Below are positions 10,060-21,390 of a stretch of 64,000 nt of DNA, piece after piece (the first letter of the stretch is position 1; each line of letters begins with the position of its first letter). Under the pieces are notes generated by a model. That model saw only the letters and a program-made list of their open reading frames with translations, had not been told where the DNA came from and did not search any database. The stretch is from Strigamia acuminata (lineage: Eukaryota > Arthropoda > Chilopoda > Geophilomorpha > Linotaeniidae). Made by a program: the position numbers and the translations under genes. Location of the stretch: contig OX442314.1 of the NCBI GenBank assembly GCA_949358305.1, forward strand, positions 41,612,581-41,676,580, read 5' to 3'.

Positions 10060-10714
10060 GATTCATGTTGCGTCTCAACGCATACGGTCATTATGCAGCC
10101 CGAATTCTCATGGTTGGCTATCTAACCACTACATTTATTATTTGCCCATTATTTGCGTACAAATTACTGGAAAAACAGCGTATTCGACGGTCTTAATTCG
10201 TCAATACATTTTATGCCACGACTGTGACTTCCTCCTCAGCCTAGACATTTTGAACTCATACTCGTCTCAATTGCGTATTCATTTCATTATCGACGGTTCG
10301 ACGACGTTGTCTGCGGTTTGGTACCTGTTTGCGCGTTCACCCAACGTTTGCGCGTGTTCAGGAGAAGAAACATACTCTTTGTAAGTACGCCTAGCAAGTG
10401 ACGACATTTTCCCTAGTGAAGAACGATATTCGGTCTCAACTCGTGTATCAACGTTCGCCATTTTGCGCGGCGCCCGAATTGAATCCTGCACCCATATAAA
10501 ACAGATTTCACGAATAGACGCTGTCTTAACCTAGCTACCACCCCCGGCAAAGTTTTAAGAGTTGCAGCGCCTGCGAACCTAAATTTTCTGGTTATCACAA
10601 TTCCTGGAAATTCTCAAATTTCCGAAACCATTGTTAAAAAGTCGACTACGACGTGACAAAGTCAAAAATTTTTTTTTCTAATAGCGCAGGTGCGCTATTT
10701 ACAGATATACGGTA

Positions 10715-11660
10715 ATTGACATTGACAATTTGATATGCAGATGGTATACTGTATCACTTATTTTTGTACTAAATCCCAACTATCGAAATATTATAAGTGG
10801 TGGGTTGTTCTGAAGGTGCGCAGCATTGCCAGGGTTTTTGTGTTCTGACATCTTAGATTTTAGCCTTTTTAAAGGCTTTTATTTAACTTGACTTGAACAT
10901 TTGTGTGTGTGTTTCAACTTCCGGTTTGTCTAAATTTTGGTGTTTTTTCCAAAAATCAATTCAGCATAACAAAAAATTAAAATTTGGGCTTCGTAGCATC
11001 CTAGAACAGGTCATTCCACACATTATGAAAAAAAGAAAGAAAGAAAAGACTAAGTTTTCAGCGCTGTGGACTGGAAATACGAATTAAAATTCTGATTTAC
11101 GGCAAACTGTAAGCAAACCGGAGCGCCACCTGGCGGAACCTGTGTTTTTTAATGGATGCCAAAATGTTCGCCCGATACGAATTCTGATGTTTTCGGCACT
11201 AAAAAAGGATTTGAAAATCCTGAAACCACGCTCATTGGATTGGAAATTGCATTCTGCACAAGCCTGTATGTTTCTTTTTTCGATTCGGTAAAAAAAATAC
11301 GTTTTTTTACGATCATAGCGACCGCATGGTCAATTTAGTAAGAAATTTGAATTTGACCATAAAAACAAAAAATATTAAAAATGTACGATTTAAAAAATTA
11401 AAAATACATTTCCTGTGCAGAATTTGCCGCTCTTTCAAATGGTGCTGATAACGTTTTGATCTAAGCTATATTTTTTTTTATTTGCTAAAAAACGATTTGT
11501 CATTTGGCAAATTTTTAGTATGGAATAAAATTTCGCAGGGATACAGCATAAAAGCCTTTTTCAAAAACGTAGTTTTTTTGGTTTACTTGTTTAAATTTTG
11601 GATGCTGTGATTGAGCGTTTTTTTGGGCTCCCCGAAGGCTCTCCAAAGGCTCTCCGAGGG
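10715..11660. other. Duplicated non-coding block upstream of copy A
   Basis: There is no gene here. The first 150 bases and the part before the minisatellite match 34,290-34,495 in the second block. About 700 bases in the middle (roughly 10,870-11,590) are present only here; they hold poly-T and poly-A runs and short open frames without recognisable motifs. Confidence 0.6.
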
Positions 11661-11856
11661 CTCGTCCAGGGCTCGTCCAGGGCTCGTCCAGGGGTCGTCC
11701 AGGGGTCGTCCAGGGCTCGTCCAGGGGTCGTCCAGGGGTCGTCCAGGGATCGTCCAGGGGTCGTCCAGGGGTCGTCCAGGGGTCGTCCAGGGCTCGTCCA
11801 GGGGTCGTCCAGGGGTCCGTCCAGGGGTCGTCCAGGGGTCGTCCAGGGATCGTCCG
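11661..11856. repeat. 12-bp minisatellite (GTCCAGGGGTCG)
   Basis: About sixteen head-to-tail copies of a 12-bp unit, mostly GTCCAGGGGTCG with GTCCAGGGCTCG and GTCCAGGGATCG variants. One copy is 13 bp. The paralogous array at 34,497-34,645 has about twelve copies with a different variant order (GTCCAGGGTTCG), so the array has changed length since the block duplicated. The unit is a multiple of three, so it is open in several frames and creates spurious open frames. The 5' border carries degenerate CCGAAGGCTCTCC units. Confidence 0.9.
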
Positions 11857-12349
11857 CCGATTAATTTCGGCTATTTTTGGTTAATCCGAATCTTCAGCTG
11901 CCGGCTGACAGGTGATGATTAGTCCATCCCTGTCCCGAGTATGTTCTTTAAGATGCAGTTGATACCACAGTCATCAACTGCACAGAAAAATGACCAAATG
12001 AAGATTTGATTTAAATAATAATAATCATTACGCAGGAATTAAAAGCAGTTTTAAATCAAAAGCAGTTTTAAATCAAAAGCACATAAATAAAACCGTTTAT
12101 AAAAACGATGAGTTATATTCTTGATGGTTTCTTGGGTGATATTTGCTGCAACAAGTCTTGTTGCCATAGAATAACATACGTTAATGAGCAGTTGCAGCCA
12201 TGTAATGGCGGCGCGATTACAGCGCCACCACCGGAAAAATACATGAAATCTATCTTCGACCTTGTGATGAATCGTCAGCTATGATGAAATGAAAAATCAA
12301 CAATACAAACTCTCTATGGTGACTTGAACGTTCTTCTAATTTCACAGCT
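11857..12349. other. Upstream region of copy A
   Basis: Non-coding as far as I can see. It matches 34,646-35,151 closely. It includes a direct repeat of AAAGCAGTTTTAAATC at about 12,041-12,080. From about 12,265 it merges into sequence shared with the other copies (GATGAAATGAAAA-GTCAACAATAC), ending in a good splice acceptor (TAATTTCACAG) two bases before the first ATG, so a 5' untranslated exon probably exists upstream. Confidence 0.5.
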
Positions 12350-15300
12350 ATGGCGGCTACTGTGAGTTCCAGTGTTGTTTTTCAAGACAATATTCTCAAA
12401 ATCCCCAAAACGTAAATTATTTTCCAAAATGTGTCAGCAAACAAACAGAAATTAATCAATTAATCAAAATTAATCAATCTTTACTGCTGTAGAACACCTA
12501 TACTCTACGAAGAGTTACCCAAAATAACGAAATTTACGCTGTCATCTAAAGAATGTTTCAACAAAGGTTCAATTTTACATTTCGATTTTACAGATAACGT
12601 ATTTACATTAATTCTCCTAAACTATAACATTAGGTTGGATTCCTTCAACTGACGGCAGGTTACAGAAAAGAGCTGATGTTATTGTATCCGCGCTTCAAAC
12701 GAGCATAGCCGACTGCCGAAGAATTTTTAAATCCCTGTAAGTACAGTAACAGTACTCAACTATAGTAACCAATATACAATGACTTCAATTTGATCTTGTG
12801 CTAAAGTGCCATTGCTCGAGCCAACACTCCACCTGCGGATTACACGGTGTGGCGATTTGGAGACACCAAACGAATAACTGGTGCTAAGTACACTATACAC
12901 GCGCCTGCCGCAACAAACGACCAGGCACCAATGATGTTACGAAGTAAATTTGCAAATACATCTCTATCGGAAACCATAGGTACATCAATTCAAACAAACA
13001 ACTCCAACAAAAACAAATCCACGAGTCTCTTTACTCAATACGTTCACAATGCAGGGCTGAATATAGCATATTGGCTAAAGAAGCTGCAGCGTAGAGCTTT
13101 GTGATTATGGGAAGCCCATGTTCTGTTAAATGAGGGCGCCATATTTGTTCTAGTTTGGGGTCCCACGACACCTAAATCCAGCCTGTCACCATATCTTGTT
13201 TGTTTTTGTTTTTGAAATGTAGTTATTCGTTTATTTTACTTCGTTTGTTAATTTATCTTTCAATCTGTACGCAAAACAGGCCTAGGAACAAATATAACAA
13301 CAGCAGTCACGACCCCAGGGACTATCTCCGAGGCTACTTCCAGACTAAATGTTGATTTGAAAATGCCAATTTTGGCTGCACCACATTTGTTAAGACATTT
13401 GAAATCGAGATCCAACATAAAGCAGAAGCCAACACTAGCAGAATTACCGGGATCCGAGTCCAAACTCACGAAACTTTTGTCCGGTGCTTGGGCAGAGAAT
13501 ATACCTACCATGAGAGTGTGCACGACTACTGGCCTTGACAGTATATTGTATCCATTTTCTCTAAAAACTTCAAGTTAAAGTTAATTAAGTTATTTACTGC
13601 TTATTGGCTTTAACGATATTCAGCTATAAGTCCGGCCAATTAGCATGCTTATCGGTCAGAGATTTAATGTTGGATGAATTAATAGTTTCAATGGTCTTTG
13701 ATACGAATGGGTTCTTTATCGGAAGTTGCATTAGAGACACACACATCACAGGCTACAATCCGAATGGGGGTATAAGGTAAGTGATATGGTTAAGTCCCAG
13801 AGTTGAAAATTTCTGTACATATTTTGGGACAGTTTTAGGATATTTTATTTATTTATTTGATGGGTATTTTTGAAAATTTTACACCATCTCGACCCGTTTT
13901 TAAATACCTTTGCCATTCTGGACCTACTTTTAGACATTTTTACACAAACTGGGCCCGTTTTAGAATTTTGTGCGCAGTGTAGACTAGTGAGAAAAAAATT
14001 GCCAGTGCAAATAGGGGTCTGCAATCAGCCCCTGGATTAATGAAAGACAAACATTATATTTTTCAGGTTACGTTCTACCCTCGATGGTGGAATGTTATTT
14101 GATCCCACTAGCAAAGAATATATTATTTGGAAAGGACAGTCTCCCTGGAACGAAAAAAACGTGCTCGAGATGCAAGTAAATTATATAAAAAATTTCAATT
14201 TAACTCGTTCTGCATTGTTCTGAATTATCAACAATTACAGCTAAACGAGAATTTATCGTTACGGTATATGGGAATTACAAACCACACATTAATGTACAGA
14301 TCTAAAGTAGATAACTTTTACCTCAACGTGAGGAATACCAGATTAACTAAAGAAGATCCAGAGGGGAATCAATCCGCAGACCCTTCAAGCATACTAGCTA
14401 AAAGCGAAGAAACCCCCAAAAGAACACCTTGTGTCGCAATGAATAAGCAAGAAATAAGAAAATGCGCCGTGGAAGACAACTTTAATTTGAAAAAAAAATA
14501 TAGCGAATTAAAGTCAATAAAGACAAGCATACAGTATTACAACTTGAAATCATTTGATTTTGATTTTTCGTATCAAAGTAAGAAAGAATTTTTTCTTTTC
14601 TCTTTTTTCGTATCAGGTTGTTGTTCCAAAAGATGGACGCATTGTTTTCGATGTTTTTTCATCTGCAGGCGATTAAAGGTAACAATAATTATGGTAATCT
14701 TTCACAGATATAGTATTAAATTCCTGTTCTCCACGAATTCAGATGCTGGCTCAAAAAGTGAAATTGTGTAAGATTTTCCCAGCAACTCTTTAAAATTAAA
14801 CAACTTTATTGAAATACGCGTAAAATTACAGCCAGGTTTCCCCCAAATTGGAACACCCAACTCTTGCACCCAAAATACGCGAGGCAATAATTTGTCCACT
14901 TATACTCAGACAGCAAATAAGTTATCAGAAAGCTCGTTTGGAAGCAGCAGCAGCACAAGGACTCGGTAATAGACAGTTAAATAAAAGCGAAATAGATGTA
15001 AAAAAACATGTTTATATTTGTTATTAGAAGCTAAACCCTCCTTAACGACCAGAACATGGCTGCAGTGCAACTGTAGTAGTAGCGAAATCCCCATGTTGTC
15101 CGATATTGAAATTGAAGAATACGTGGAAGCCAGAGCACCATCTAAACAAATGCTAATCATTTGCATCATAAATTCCACGTAATGTTAGATATTACTAGTC
15201 ACATTCATAAAGTAATGTTTAACTTGCAATTGAACACGTTTTGTTGTTTTGTTTTGCCCAATGCGACTGAAAACCGACTAAATCGGCCGCAAAAGCAATT

Positions 15301-16099
15301 TAAATATATCGTTTAAAATGCTGTTTAGTCTAAATTACTTTACGAATGCGGCTACTGTGTATTACGAATTTCTTTTTCTCTTTTCTTCGAACAAAGAACT
15401 GCAGTTTCTGAAGCCGAGGAAATGCTGGGTGAAATGTATCTGGCACAGCATAGAAAGCACAAGAGGCCTTGTATTCAGGTGCATAACTTTGATTTTTCTG
15501 TCTGAAATGAAAAGAGAAAAAATGCGTTTCAATTTGAAATGTTTAGGTGCCGTTGGACAGTTACCGACTGCTCAGGTACGACGTTGCTTCTGCTGTCCAA
15601 GGTACAGAGAGGAAAGTGCCGTGGCTCGTTGAAAAATACCAAGTTGTCGATAACATGGTTATGGTATGGTTATTATATCGAAAGAAAAAAATTATATTAA
15701 AATTGTTTTGATTGGCAGATGTTTTTGAAAGGTAAACTTTTATTCTGCAATTTTTATTTCAATGGGTACGGATTAGATCAGCACAACTTTCTCAAAGAAA
15801 TTAGTCGTTCTTTTGATTCGGCTAAAAAAGGAAACTATTTGCCGTCAGATTTTAAATTTGGGCCAAGTTTTGTATATTCGGAAATTCAACAACCGATGCC
15901 AAAAACATCACAACAACCGATGCCAAATACACCACAACAACCGATGCCAAATACACCACAACAACCGATGCCAAATACACCACAACAACCGATGCCAAAT
16001 ACACCACAACAACCGATGCCAAATACACTAATTCGCGGTTCTGGGTCAAGTTTTTCTCTTTTCGTCAATTTAACAATCGACGCAAGACACACCAATTGA
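12350..16099 (+). CDS. C3orf20/FAM194-like gene, copy A (best intact copy)
   Basis: Exons by splice sites and phase: 12,350-12,411; 12,493-12,566; 12,634-12,736; 12,807 to about 13,090 (3' end unsure); 13,280-13,573; 13,644-13,776; 14,067-14,175; 14,241-14,533; 14,617-14,678; 14,743-14,767; 14,832-14,965; 15,028-15,178; 15,397-15,478; 15,547-15,663; 15,719-16,099. Apart from exon 4, every exon is open and every phase fits. The product is about 700 residues, probably cytoplasmic (no signal peptide or membrane segment seen). Segments such as YNPNGG, WKGQSPW, LRYMGITNHTLMYRSK and the C-terminal Cys patch suggest a FAM194 domain followed by the C3orf20-type C-terminus; I hold that name at about 40%. 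The last exon is expanded by a QQPMPNTP repeat. It is one of several tandem copies. Confidence 0.6.
15887..16028 (+). repeat. 24-bp coding minisatellite (QQPMPNTP)
   Basis: There are six tandem copies of a 24-bp unit (CAACAACCGATGCCAAATACAC plus CA) in the last exon of copy A. The first copy encodes QQPMPKTS and the others QQPMPNTP. Copies 0, B, C and E have at most one such unit at this position (for example EPMPKTS in copy 0). The unit keeps frame, so the expansion lengthens the C-terminal tail by about 40 residues. Confidence 0.9.
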
Positions 16100-16839
16100 T
16101 GTTTCAATTTAATAAGAAAACACCAGCTGTTTTGCTGTTTTGTTTTATTGTTTTTGTTGCTCGTAGTTGTTAAAAGTTTTGTAAATAAAAGCACACCTTT
16201 CTGTTTGCACAATTGTAGGTTTTATTGTGCGGTACACATACTGTATATCACATCAACAAAAAGTGTAATTACCATAGATGGAATTGAAGTGACTCCACAC
16301 ACCACCACCGGATCGTACCAGTCATTTTAAAATATCGCAATATGACCCATTTTGTGCAATCAAAACACGCGTAGCGATCACTGGAATCCTCATCTATTGG
16401 GTTCAAATATGGTTAAAACAAACGTCACGTTCGGAATATTAAAATTAAGATTAATCTTTAAAAATAAAATATAATAAATCATTTATTTTCACGGCAAATA
16501 ACCACACTTATTTAATTTTAACAACTAAATTTATTTCGAGTGCGCATTTTCGCGGCACTGCAAATCTGCAAATAGAAAGTTTTCACGTGACTTCATATTG
16601 AGGGCAGAGCTAATATCGCCACCTCTTCGCCATCATGGATTAAGATGTTTTATTTGTTTACGTACGATCAGATCACCGTCGCGGTCATGGTGATTTAAAT
16701 TGTTTGACGTTGATCCAATAGCAGTTTCTGCAATGAAATAAACTTGGCATGAAATAAACTTGCACGCAGATATCGGTATATTTTCGTCGTCTTTGTTTGT
16801 CACTACATATAAAAATGTTCGACACAAATTTTAAACATT
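16100..16839. other. Intergenic region between copies A and B
   Basis: It begins with the 3' untranslated region of copy A (AATAAA near 16,183). It contains the dispersed repeat at 16,408-16,565. From about 16,700 it matches the B-C spacer and holds a decayed piece of the minus-strand exon seen at 21,010-21,390 (CAATAGCAGTTTCTGCAATG). No intact gene is seen. Confidence 0.5.
16408..16565. repeat. Dispersed repeat, copy 1
   Basis: About 150 bases are shared with 53,755-53,905: AAAACAAACGTCACGTTCGG, then AAATTAAGATTAAT, AAAATAAAATA, TACCACACTTATT, AACTAAATTTATTT and GTGCGC-TTT-CGCGGCA. The two copies sit in unrelated contexts 37 kb apart. No terminal structure is evident, so the type is unknown. 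Confidence 0.6.
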
Positions 16840-17000
16840 AGGTGCATTCAATAAGTCTAAAACGTATGCAAAACTCGTTTCGTGTTTGCACGTGACGTCA
16901 TTCCCATTGAATAACATGTTATTCATTGGGAATGGGAATGACGTCACGTGCAAACACGAAACGAGTTTTGCATACGTTTTAGACTTATTGAATGCACCTA
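16840..17000. mobile_element. 161-bp perfect hairpin MITE
   Basis: The left arm begins AGGTGCATTCAATAAGTC and runs to CCCATTGAATAAC; the right arm is its exact or near-exact complement, ending GACTTATTGAATGCACCT. Arms are about 78 bases with a loop of a few bases around CATG. ATT flanks both sides (16,837-16,839 and 17,001-17,003). The B-C spacer has the empty site at about 21,490-21,505 (TTTTAAACATTGTAAAG). A very long, barely diverged hairpin with a 3-bp target duplication indicates a recent foldback MITE. Its superfamily is not clear. Confidence 0.85.
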
Positions 17001-17324
17001 ATTGTAAAGTATACTACAAAAGAAAAAACTTTATTTTAAATATTTCAAATGTTATTTCTGTTACAGTGGATGTATTCCGAACACATCAAGTCGGGTCAGT
17101 TTAGTCACTATTACAACAGAAGTTAGCAGTTTTCTCTCGAGTTTTCTTCTTACAACTTCGTTTCCGTTCGTTTCAGGTTTTACTTACTACTGACTAATCC
17201 AACTCGACAAAAACGAGTTTATTGTTCTAGGAGAATGACAAAAAAATTGTCAGCCATGAAGAAATGAAAAGTCAACAATACAAACTCTCTATGGTGACTT
17301 GGACGTCCTTCTAATTTCACAGCC

Positions 17325-20300
17325 ATGGCGGCTACTGTGAGTGTCAGTATTATTTTCCGTTATTATTATTATTTTCTTCTAAAAATTTCTAAAACGTAAA
17401 TGGATTGGCGAAATTTGTTAGCCAACAAACAGAAATTAATTAATTAATCAAAATTAATCAATTCTTACTGCTATAGAACAACTATACTCTTGACGAGTTA
17501 CCCAAAATTACAAAATTTACGCTGTCATCTAAAGAATGTTTCAACAAAGGTACAATTTTACGTTTCAATTTTACAGATAACGCATTTAAATTAATTCTCC
17601 TAAACTATAACATTAGGTTGGGTTCCTTCGACTGACGGGAGGTTACAGAAAAGAGCTGAAGTTGTTGTATCCGCGCTTCAAACGAGCATAGCCGACTGCC
17701 AAAGAATTTTTAAATCCCTGTAAGTACAGTACAGTACTCTACGATAGTAACCAATACAATGATTTCAATTTGGTCTTGTGCTAAAGTGCAATTGCTCGAT
17801 TGAAAACTCCACCTGCGGGTTACGTGTTTTGGCGATTTGGAGACAGCAAACGAATAATTGGTGCTAAGTACACTAAACACGCGCCTGCCGCAACAGACGA
17901 CCAGGCACCAATGATGTTTCGAAGTAAATTTGCAAACAAATCTCCAACGGACACCATAGGTACATCAATTGAAACAAACAACTCCAACAAAAACAAATCC
18001 ATGAGTTGCTTTACTTAATACGTTCACAATACAGAGCTAAAGTAGCTGCAGCGTAGAGCTTTGTGATTTCGGGAAACCCATCTTCTGCCATATCAGGGGA
18101 CCCATACTTGTTCTAGTTTGTGGCTCCACGATTCCTAAATCCAGCCTGTCACCATATCTTATTTGTCTTTGTTTTTGAAATGGAGTTATTTGTTTATTTC
18201 ACTTGGTTTGTTAATTTATCTTTGATTTTGTACACAAAACAGTCCTAACAACTGGAGTAGCGAGCCCAGGGTCGATCTCCCATACAAGTTCCAGATCCAG
18301 ATTAAATGTTGAGTGTAAAATGCCAATTTTGGCTGCACCACATTTGTTAAGACATCTGAAATCGAGCAGCAATATACAGCAGAAGCCAACACCAAGAGGC
18401 TTACCGGGATCCGAGTCCAAACTCACAAAACTTTTGTCCGGTGCTTGGGCAGAGAATATACCTCCCATACGAGTGTGCACGACTACTGGCCTTGACAGTA
18501 TATTGTATCCATTTTCTCTAAAAACTTCGAGTTAAAGTTAATTAAGTTATTTACTGCTTATTGGCTTTAACGATATTCAGCTATAAGTCCGGCCAATTAG
18601 CATGCTTATCGGTCAGAGATTTAATGTTGGATGAATTAATAATTGGAATAGCCTATAATTTAAGTGGACGCTGTGTGGGAACTTGCATTAAAGATAAATA
18701 CATCGGAGGCTACCTACCGAATGGGGATTTATCGTAAGTGATGTGGTCGTTAAGTCCCTGAGATGAAAAATTCCATATATATTGTGGGATAGTTTTAAGA
18801 CATTTTTTATTTCACACCACCTCGACCCGTTTTTAGACATTTTAAAATTCTGGACAAATTTTTAGACATTTTTACACAAACTGGGCCCGTTTTAGAATTT
18901 TTTGCTAAGCATGGATCCATACGAGAAAAAAATTGCCGGTGCAGATAAGGGTCTGCAATCAGCCCCTGGATTAACGAAAGACATGAAATTTTTTAGGTTT
19001 TATTCTACGCCTGATGGTGGAATGATAATTACTGATCCCACTAAGAGTGAATATATGATGTGGAAAGGACTGCCTCCCTGGAACAATAAAAACGTGCTCG
19101 AGATAGATGTAAATAATAAGAAGTTTCAATTTAACTCGTTCTGCATTGTTCTGAATTATCAACAATTTCAGCTAACCGAGCATATAGCGATACGATATAT
19201 GGGAGTCACAAACCACACATTAATGTACAGATCTAAAGTAGATAATTTTTATCTCACTGTGAGGGCGGCCGAATTACCTGAAGGAGAACCGGAAGGGAGT
19301 CAATTCGCAGGCTCTTCTAGCATACCAGCTAAAAGCGAAGAAAGCCCCAAAAGAACACCGTGTGTCGCAATGAATACGCAAGAAATAATAAAATGCGCCG
19401 TAGAAGACATCTTTAATTTGAAAAGGAAATACAGCGAATTAAAGTCAATAAAGACAAGCATACAGTATTACAACCTAAAATCATTTGATTTTGATTTTTT
19501 ATATCAAAGTTAGAAAGAATTTTTTCTTTTCTTTTATTCATATCAGATTATTGTTCCAAAAGATGGACGCATTGTTTTCGCTGTTTTTTCACCTGCAGGC
19601 GATTAAAGGTAGCAATAATTATGGTAATCTCTCATAGATATATTATTAAATTCCTGTTTTTCCCGAATACAGATGCTGGCTCAAAAAGTGAAATTGTGTA
19701 AGATATTATCAGCAACTCTTTAAAATTTAACAACTTGATAAAATTCACGTAAAATTACAGCCAGGTTTCTCCCAAGTTGGGACACTCAACTCTTGCACCC
19801 AAAATCCGCGAGGCAATAATTTGTCCATTTATACTCAGGCAGCAGATAATTTATGAAAAAGCTCGTTTGGAAGCAGCAGCAACTCAAGGACTCGGTAGTA
19901 GACAGGCAAATAATAGCGAAATGGATATGAAAAATATGTTTATATTTGTTATTAGAAACTAAACCCTCCGTTACGACCAAAACATGGCTGCAATGTAATT
20001 GTAGCAGTAGCGAAATCCCCATTTTGTCCGATATTGAAATTCAAGAATTCGTGGAAACCAGAGCACCATCTAAACAAATGCTAATCATTTGCATCATAAA
20101 TTCCAAGTAATGTTAGATATTACTAGCCACATTCATAAAGTAATGTTTAACTTGTAATTAAACATATTTTGTTGTTTTGTTTTGCCCACTGCAACTGAAA
20201 ACCGACTAAATCGGGCGCCATTTTTGAAGTTGGATTCAGAGAAACATTTTTTAAAAGCAATTTAAATATATTGTTTAAAATGCTGTCTAAATTTCTTTAC

Positions 20301-20892
20301 GAATGCGCCTACTGTGTATTACGAATTTCTTTTTCTTTTTTTTTCGAACAAAGAACTCCAATTTCTGAAGCCGAGAAAATGCTGGGTGAAATGTATCATG
20401 CTCAACGTAGGAAGCACAAGAGGCCTTGTAGTCAGGTGCATAACTTTGATTTTTTTGTTCGAAATGAAAAAGGGAAAAAAACCTTTTCAATATGAAATTT
20501 TTAGTTGCCGTTGGACAGTTTCCGACTACTCAAGTACGACGTTGCTTCTGCTGTCAATGGTACTGACAGAACAGTGCCGTGGCTCGTTGAAAAATACCAA
20601 GTTGTCGATAACATGGTTATGGTATGGTTATTATGTCGAAAGGAAAAATATATATTTAAATGGTTTTGATTGGCAGATGTTTTTGAAAAGTAAACTTTTA
20701 TTCTGCAATTTTAATTTCAATGGCTACGGATTAGATCAGCACAACTTTCTCAAAGAAATTAGTCGTTCTTTTGATTCGGCTAAAAAAGGAAACTATTTGC
20801 CGTCAGATTTTAAGTTTGGGTCAAGTTTTGTGTATTCGGGAATTCAACAATCAACGCAAGACGCACCGATTGAAGTTTCGATTTGTTTGTGA
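17325..20892 (+). CDS. C3orf20/FAM194-like gene, copy B
   Basis: Exons: 17,325-17,395; 17,477-17,549; 17,617-17,719; 17,787 to about 18,018; 18,243-18,530; 18,601-18,733; 18,997-19,108; 19,172-19,464; 19,547-19,608; 19,673-19,697; 19,761-19,894; 19,956-20,106; 20,354-20,435; 20,505-20,621; 20,677-20,892. Exons 5-15 are open and in phase. Exon 2 is 73 bases instead of 74 (one base lost before GAGTTACCC), which shifts the frame, and exon 4 meets TAA where copy A has CAA. It is therefore probably a pseudogene at its 5' end, although the end of exon 4 is not resolved in any copy. The C-terminal part (VDNFYLTVR, KMDALFSLFFHLQAIK, NYLPSDFKF) is as well kept as in A. Confidence 0.55.
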
Positions 20893-21009
20893 AAGAGAAA
20901 TATTTTAGAGCTCCAATGTCTGCCACAAAAAATTAGGACGGTCGTTTACTGTAATAAATAGATTGGAAAATCTAATTTTCTGTGTCTTAATCATTTCTGA
21001 AAATCCACA

Positions 21010-21390
21010 TTAATTTTGATTCTCAGTTCTCAGTAAAAGAAAAGTTTCTCCAAATGTTTTGATCCTTTTGAATTTCACAAAACTTATTTTGTGACGTTTT
21101 CTCAAAAGTGCTCCAATAAGTAGCTTTTTCAGGGTTTGCTTTAATATACTTTGTTGTGAAGTGTCAATGGTCAGCTTGTGTAGAACTTGTGATAGAAGCA
21201 AGAATTGGATTAGTTTTTCATTATCCTTAATGACATTTACACTGTCATGTTTAACATGCCATGTTAAATATGGGAATTGGTCACGAATTGCATTTTCTTT
21301 CATCGATGGCGGTTGAAGAGTTCGGATGTCACTTTTCTTTCCGAGAAGATCTCTCAAGTTTTGACGTTGTTCCAATAGCAGTTTCTGCAA
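21010..21390 (-). CDS. Conserved antisense exon, unknown protein
   Basis: This is a minus-strand frame of about 126 residues between copies B and C, ending 118 bases from the 3' end of B (tail to tail) with its upstream side facing the start of C (head to head). A good acceptor (TTTCATTGCAG) sits just before KLLLEQRQNLRDLL, so 21,010 to about 21,385 may be a terminal exon. The product is basic and helical (LLLSQVLHKL, KQTLKKLLIGALL) and ends RTENQN. The piece at 38,220-38,411 keeps the same C-terminal frame, and truncated pieces lie at about 25,480-25,626 and 16,700. I do not recognise the family. Repeated conservation of the frame is the only evidence that it is real. Confidence 0.4.
   Translation of the reverse strand: MQKLLLEQRQNLRDLLGKKSDIRTLQPPSMKENAIRDQFPYLTWHVKHDSVNVIKDNEKLIQFLLLSQVLHKLTIDTSQQSILKQTLKKLLIGALLRKRHKISFVKFKRIKTFGETFLLLRTENQN

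Larger units (their letters stand above)
2867..10658 (+). mobile_element. Solo LTR (about 1.04 kb), interrupted by copia
   Basis: The sequence begins TGTCACGGTCC and ends ACGACGTGACA, so the termini TGTCACG and CGTGACA form a perfect 7-bp inverted repeat with the TG...CA expected of an LTR. AAGT lies immediately before (2863-2866) and after (10,659-10,662), which is a 4-bp target duplication as made by Ty3/gypsy integrases. Removing the copia element leaves 447 + 594 bp with no coding sequence, consistent with a solo LTR left by recombination. The start TGTCACGG resembles the gypsy LTR at 42,978-44,109 read on its own strand, but the rest does not obviously match. Orientation is uncertain. 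Confidence 0.65.
2526..10714. mobile_element. TIR DNA element, split by nested LTR elements
   Basis: The left end reads TACCGTATAT then GATTACTACGCGGGCC. The right end is the complement (GGTGCGCTATTTACAG, ATATACGGTA), giving an imperfect inverted repeat. Inside are subterminal repeats of the type GCGCGG-ACCTT and GCGGGCCTTAAATAG, and an inner inverted pair GTTTTGCATATG / CGTATGCAAAAC. The duplicate block carries the uninterrupted 410-bp form at 33,880-34,289. Own sequence here is 2526-2866 and 10,659-10,714; everything between is the solo LTR and copia element. There is no coding sequence, so this is a non-autonomous element whose superfamily I cannot assign. Confidence 0.55.

Noticed and set aside
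11598-11922. Overlapping open frames encoding RGRPGVVQGSS-type repeats
   Set aside because: Artefact of a 12-bp minisatellite, open in several frames on both strands; the paralogous array differs in length and variants.
12634-12660. Frameshift in exon 2 of copies A-D relative to E (extra T in AACATTAGG)
   Set aside because: Explained by a 66-67 bp intron (GTTCAA or GTACAA to CATTAG or CATAG): with it removed all copies stay in frame.
13260-13523. Minus-strand frames opposite exon 5 (present in several copies)
   Set aside because: The plus-strand frame fits splice sites and phase with exons 4 and 6; the minus-strand frame is a shadow and varies at its ends.
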